From the NCBI GenBank assembly GCA_964640175.1, contig CAZXFW010000004.1, positions 1-64,000 on the forward strand: a DNA stretch of 64,000 nt. The letters are read 5' to 3'. How positions within the stretch are numbered: position 1 is the first letter of the stretch; every line of letters begins with the position of its first letter. The DNA comes from JACKDX01 sp964640175. GTDB lineage: Bacteria > Myxococcota_A > Polyangia > Polyangiales > GCA-016699535. Under the pieces are notes generated by a model that saw only the letters and a program-made list of their open reading frames with translations, was not told the DNA's origin and made no database searches. Of the stretch, positions 60,320-64,000 are shown piece by piece. The position numbers and the translations under genes are program-made.

Positions 60320-61162
60320 ATGCCTGAAGCAAATCAATGGATAACTCGCCTGGGAGTAGGATTGACTCTGTGGAGTTGCTTACAAGGGTGTTCCGCAATC
60401 ACCGATCTTGACCGCTTTAAAACCGCATGTGACGGAGACGCTTCCCAACAACGCGACTTTTCTGCCCAGCTTCATAACATCGCGGCGTTTACAGGTTCTC
60501 AGAGCCTTGCAAATACGCGCATCGAGTTACGGATCGTTGATTCAACCCTGACAGTGGTTGCTCGTGCTGTGCTCAACGGCTTCAATGAAGAACTTGAATC
60601 CGATAGCATTCAGGTATTTATGCCTCGGGCCGTGCCCCCTGGAACACACAACGTACACTTATACGTTGATATCAATCACAACGGCCGATACGATCGCGAA
60701 GGCGTTCTAGGCATTGAAACTGGCACAGAACCTTCATGGATTGGTGAGCTGTGTTCAAGCGGCGTTTTTGATTTTACAGCCAATGACGTGTTGCAAGATA
60801 TTGAAGATCCCATGACATCGCCGTTAGGCGGAATCTTCGGACTACGGATGACAGAGTTGCACCCTCATCTGGGAGGCAAACAAAAACTTGAACTCTTAGT
60901 CTTCAATAACAGTGACACCACACCTGCCGTCGGCTATTTTCGACATCCAGGCGTTACTAATACAACCATGACGGCTGTCATCCCAGGCATCATCGAAGCC
61001 AACCATAATTACCGTGTCGATTTTTACATCGATAAAAACCAAAACAATCGCTATGACGGCCATCCCACAGACCACAGCTGGCGGCTTCAGTTCAGTCCAC
61101 AACAAAACGCTTTGCTCTCGGAATGGGAGCACACTGGCGTTTTTAACGACGTGGAATTTTAA
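60320..61162 (+). CDS. Beta-sandwich lipoprotein with duplicated domain
   Basis: About 280 residues from the ATG at 60320, two bases past the TPR gene stop, with GAGGGAGC upstream. Lipobox LQGC. Two related domains follow, each with a calcium-loop-like segment: HLYVDINHNGRYDREGVLGI and RVDFYIDKNQNNRYDGHPTD, both D-x-N-x-N-x-x-YD. Each is preceded by a strand-rich region about 100 residues long, so an internal duplication is likely. Probably works with the TPR membrane protein encoded just before it. Confidence 0.77.
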   Translation: MPEANQWITRLGVGLTLWSCLQGCSAITDLDRFKTACDGDASQQRDFSAQLHNIAAFTGSQSLANTRIELRIVDSTLTVVARAVLNGFNEELESDSIQVFMPRAVPPGTHNVHLYVDINHNGRYDREGVLGIETGTEPSWIGELCSSGVFDFTANDVLQDIEDPMTSPLGGIFGLRMTELHPHLGGKQKLELLVFNNSDTTPAVGYFRHPGVTNTTMTAVIPGIIEANHNYRVDFYIDKNQNNRYDGHPTDHSWRLQFSPQQNALLSEWEHTGVFNDVEF

Positions 61163-61180
61163 GGCAATGAGATGATTCTT

Positions 61181-62779
61181 TCAACTGTATCTACAGCTAA
61201 AGTGCTTTTTGAGCTTTTTTTGCGCTATTTTGCGCTCTTTTTTACTCGCCGCAGGATTGTACCCAAAGGTATGACCCGCCTGTCGAAGCACCTCATCAAA
61301 TGCAGCACTTCGCAAGCCTTCGTCTTCATGCAAAAGCGCATCGAGCAGCCATTCCAAACGCGACTTTCTCCCGTGACGAGCATACCAAGCGGCCCACCGT
61401 CGTTTGGAATTGCCAAAATCCTGGTGCGTAAGCAATGTGAGCGCACGCAGTGCTGCCTGCACCAACGCAGGTTCATCGGTACTTAGTAAAGAAATTAACA
61501 ATTTAACCGCCCTGCTGTCGTGTAACTCACCGAGGGCGCGCACTGCGATACGTCGACGCGCTGGGGCTTCACCTGCACTTTGTGCAACAGCTCGCACTGG
61601 TTCGAGTAACCGTTCCAACTCTTTCGCTCCGCGAAACTCGACCAACACGTCCAACGCTATGTTTCGAATTCCTGTATCGTGATCAAATAACAATCGAGCC
61701 AGTGGTGCTATCAACGACGTGTGACCAAGATCTGCAGCCACTAACACCGCATAATAGCGAGCTTCATCGTCCGATTTGGGATCAAGCAGTGTTGTTATAT
61801 AAGGATCCGCTTTGGCTCCAAACGCGACAAAGGTACGTGCAATCGCCGAAACATCACGACCTCTCGCCAAGCGCGTGTATTTTTGATGTCGATTAAACCA
61901 TAAGGCGCCAGGAAAACGCCTCATTAACTCAGGTAACACTGCTGGGCCTTCGGTTAATGCAATCGCTATTGTCGCATCCACTTCCTCAGGGCTACACGCA
62001 GAAAGCTCTCCGACCAAAGACTCGACATGTTCAAACACAGCACCTGTGAGTGTGTCTCGCACTAACTGTTCAGGTTTTTTAATAGTGGAAACGGCCGACG
62101 CCACTGGCACATCGGATACCGCTGGCATATCTCGCAAGGTCTCATCCGGAAACGACTCAGCCTCATAGAGTACATCTGCTGGCGGCACTTTTTCCACAGA
62201 CGGTGACTCTATCATTGAAGATGCGTGCTCAATGGCTTTCGGTGGAGCCATGGAGGCCCTTAATTTTTGGCGTAAAATTAATGTCTCTAAGGCGTTACCT
62301 ACATGCGCTGTAAATGCCAGTAGTTTAGAAAACGACTCCATACGTAAGTCATGGCCGCTACGATCACCATACGCCAACAACACCGCACGGCGCCGAACGT
62401 AAATAGGCACCAACAACGCCGGTTGAAAATCCAACCGCGGAAAATTCTGTACCGCATTGCGATTGGCCTCCGAAAGATTAAGGTCGATAATCCTCGGTTG
62501 CAAGTCGCGGATAAGTTCACGAAACACACTAAAGGCCTTTAAATCCAAAGTGGCAGCATGAATATACGCCCCTGCCATGGTGTCAGCCCCCCTGGCAATC
62601 TTTCCTTGCGCAAACGTGTGTTGCACTGCAAACACAGCAAAAAAATCAAAGAATTGAGCACCATAGGTTACTAAGATCTCTAAGATCTCATCACGATCCG
62701 CCGCACGGGCTAAGCGCTCAGCCGCCGCATGAAGGGGCATCGGAGAACCCATAGGTGGTTTGGAAGAAGGCGACTCCAT
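61181..62779 (-). CDS. GAF-like and HEAT-repeat protein
   Basis: About 532 residues. Residues about 15-170 look like a GAF/HtpB-type sensor (LARAADRDEILEILVTYGAQ, LLVPIYVRRRAVLLAYGDRS), and the C-terminal half (about 240-510) consists of helical HEAT-type repeats (GPAVLPELMRRFPGALWFNR, LIAPLARLLFDHDTGIRNIA, LLISLLSTDEPALVQAALRA). No enzymatic motif. Cytoplasmic, with a protein-binding role likely. It follows rsmE by seven bases on the same strand. Confidence 0.75.
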   Translation of the reverse strand: MESPSSKPPMGSPMPLHAAAERLARAADRDEILEILVTYGAQFFDFFAVFAVQHTFAQGKIARGADTMAGAYIHAATLDLKAFSVFRELIRDLQPRIIDLNLSEANRNAVQNFPRLDFQPALLVPIYVRRRAVLLAYGDRSGHDLRMESFSKLLAFTAHVGNALETLILRQKLRASMAPPKAIEHASSMIESPSVEKVPPADVLYEAESFPDETLRDMPAVSDVPVASAVSTIKKPEQLVRDTLTGAVFEHVESLVGELSACSPEEVDATIAIALTEGPAVLPELMRRFPGALWFNRHQKYTRLARGRDVSAIARTFVAFGAKADPYITTLLDPKSDDEARYYAVLVAADLGHTSLIAPLARLLFDHDTGIRNIALDVLVEFRGAKELERLLEPVRAVAQSAGEAPARRRIAVRALGELHDSRAVKLLISLLSTDEPALVQAALRALTLLTHQDFGNSKRRWAAWYARHGRKSRLEWLLDALLHEDEGLRSAAFDEVLRQAGHTFGYNPAASKKERKIAQKKLKKHFSCRYS

Positions 62780-62789
62780 CAAACGCAGC

Positions 62790-63569
62790 CTAACATGGCT
62801 CGCGATGACGTTTTAATAATGCACCTCGAGGCCCATTTCCCCACATTCCCAAGCGGTCCGCGATCAATGCCAGGGCCACTGGAACCGCAGTTTCCACTCG
62901 CAATACCGTGTCTCCAAGCGCATGCGGCATATACCCCAAGGTTTTTAGGGCCTGGATCTCGTCTTTGCTCAAGCCACCTTCTGGTCCCACCACCACCCAG
63001 GCTTCTTGCGTATCATCCCACTGAAAAGCTCCATCGAGCGACAGGTTACTGCATTCCCAAAACACAACTTTTCGAGCATGCGAAGGAGCGCGGGCTGCCG
63101 CCTCGATAAGCGGGGCTGCTGGCACAATTTCTGCCAGAGTGTGACGTTGTGCTTGCTCAGAAGCCTCTTGCACAATGCGCAGAAGTCGCTCATGACGTGA
63201 ATCATGCCGAGATTGCACTGGACGCGAGACGGTACGCTCTGAAATCGCCAGATGAATCGCACTTACTCCAAGCTCCGTAGCCATGCGAACTCCAAGCTCA
63301 AGTTTGCTACCTTTAGGAAGGCATTGCACCAGCACAAGGCGGCTGATTTCATGTGTTTTCGCTAACTCACTAAGGACGCGGCATCGGGCATCCGTCTCGC
63401 GGAGCGATAACAACTCAGCCTGAGCCTGACGCCCACTTGCATCAAAAAGTTCCAAAATCGCATTTGGCTTGATCCGAAGCACGTACAAGTGCCTTGCCGT
63501 GCTAGCGTCAAGTTGCAACTCAGCGCCCACCGTAGGGATCTGTTGCACAAAGAAACGTCGTTCACTCAT
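62790..63569 (-). CDS. rsmE: 16S rRNA m3U1498 methyltransferase
   Basis: A 259-residue SPOUT-class methyltransferase acting on U1498 of 16S rRNA. N-terminal PUA-like region (MSERRFFVQQ, ASTARHLYVLRIK), then LVLVQCLPKGSKLELGVRMA TELGV and the knot motif VVVGPEGGLSKDEIQAL with LGDTVLRVETAVPVALALI. All are characteristic. It lies 15 bases downstream of prmA, a common pairing. Confidence 0.95.
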   Translation of the reverse strand: MSERRFFVQQIPTVGAELQLDASTARHLYVLRIKPNAILELFDASGRQAQAELLSLRETDARCRVLSELAKTHEISRLVLVQCLPKGSKLELGVRMATELGVSAIHLAISERTVSRPVQSRHDSRHERLLRIVQEASEQAQRHTLAEIVPAAPLIEAAARAPSHARKVVFWECSNLSLDGAFQWDDTQEAWVVVGPEGGLSKDEIQALKTLGYMPHALGDTVLRVETAVPVALALIADRLGMWGNGPRGALLKRHREPC

Positions 63570-63584
63570 CAGATGCAGTTTCTT

Positions 63585-64000
63585 TTAATGATTCTTTGTC
63601 TCACGCTTAAAAATTAGCGCAATCCACTCGCCTTCCACACACCTTTCTACCACAGCCAACGACTGAAATGCATCTCGAATCCTTGCCTCATCATCCAGCA
63701 ACAGTCCACTAAGCATGAGCAGCCCATCAACGGCTACGCGAGAAATAAGCTCATTCACCAGTGTCAGATGCACTGGAGCCTCAATGTTTGCCACAACAAT
63801 ATCGTAGGTTGCCGGTTCAAGCTGATGAAGAGGTTCGCTAGAAACACGGAAATCACGTTCTACGCCGTTTTCTTGGGCGTTTTGCACTGCGACTTCCAGA
63901 GAAGGCTCGTCTATATCCACACCTATGGCTTTCGTGGCACCAAGTAAAAGCGCTGCTACCGATAAAATACCACTACCACAGCCGACATCTAATACCGCTT
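63585..64000 (-). CDS. prmA: Ribosomal protein L11 methyltransferase, 3' part
   Basis: The gene runs off the right edge of the window; about 138 codons are visible. The SAM-binding motif AVLDVGCGSGILS is followed by ALLLGATKAIGVDIDEPSLE, then DIVVANIEAPVHLTLVNELI, the NxxxxPL-type motif (here NIEAP), and a GLLMLSGLL strand. PrmA trimethylates L11. The order prmA-rsmE is widely conserved. Only the 5' third is missing. Confidence 0.92.
   Translation of the reverse strand, partial: AVLDVGCGSGILSVAALLLGATKAIGVDIDEPSLEVAVQNAQENGVERDFRVSSEPLHQLEPATYDIVVANIEAPVHLTLVNELISRVAVDGLLMLSGLLLDDEARIRDAFQSLAVVERCVEGEWIALIFKRETKNH

Overview
The window reads like chromosome of a member of the Myxococcota or a related deltaproteobacterial lineage with moderate GC content. 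The support is indirect: many predicted lipoproteins with a short signal peptide and lipobox, surface proteins built from repeats (FG-GAP, RCC1, YWTD, Ig-like, PA14), modules ending in DVDCGG, and a winged-helix protein of a type I associate with myxobacteria. There is no rRNA and no marker that fixes the species.

Layout. 0-4.4 kb holds a DUF1428 protein, an AbiE-type toxin-antitoxin pair and a HipBA pair with a clear operator. 4.5-11.2 kb is a compact, overlapping histidine operon read leftward: leader peptide/attenuator, hisG, a hisC-hisB fusion, hisH, hisF, a hisA-hisI-hisE fusion, hisD. The two fusions join consecutive pathway steps (2-3-4 and 6-7). No histidinol-phosphate phosphatase is present. 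11.2-18.6 kb carries a lipoprotein with a SpoT-like HD domain, a polyprenol-phosphate glycosyltransferase, a sensor kinase overlapping rph-rdgB, tRNA-Pro(UGG), an Asp/Asn beta-hydroxylase-like gene, tRNA-Arg(UCU) and a RelBE-like pair.

18.7-38.4 kb is mainly exported proteins: an Ig-like lipoprotein, a PA14 lipoprotein, a zincin lipoprotein, a secreted protein ending in a response-regulator receiver domain, FG-GAP and RCC1 propellers, two tandem YWTD propellers, a trypsin-like and a subtilisin-like protease. oxyR lies inside this block. 38.4-48.3 kb is a decaying, recombined area: a truncated DUF4143 gene, two genes each split by one in-frame stop codon, a duplicated segment carrying a YdeI-like gene, an expanded tetranucleotide repeat, a transposase scrap, a PIN toxin and a mobile mystery protein A/B (Fic) pair. 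48.3-64 kb returns to housekeeping: an AAA/DUF4143 ATPase, ahpC-ahpD, a Fur-family regulator, alaS, recN, a zincin lipoprotein, TPR and HEAT proteins, rsmE and the 3' part of prmA.

Connections. Three sites with the OxyR tetrad spacing lie upstream of oxyR, of ahpCD, and between the two serine protease genes, suggesting one peroxide regulon that includes exported proteases. Three or four exported proteins seem to share a cysteine-containing SH3-like module attached to different partners (SpoT-like HD, receiver, trypsin, none). This module family, with normally cytoplasmic signalling domains on exported proteins, is the best candidate here for an undescribed system.
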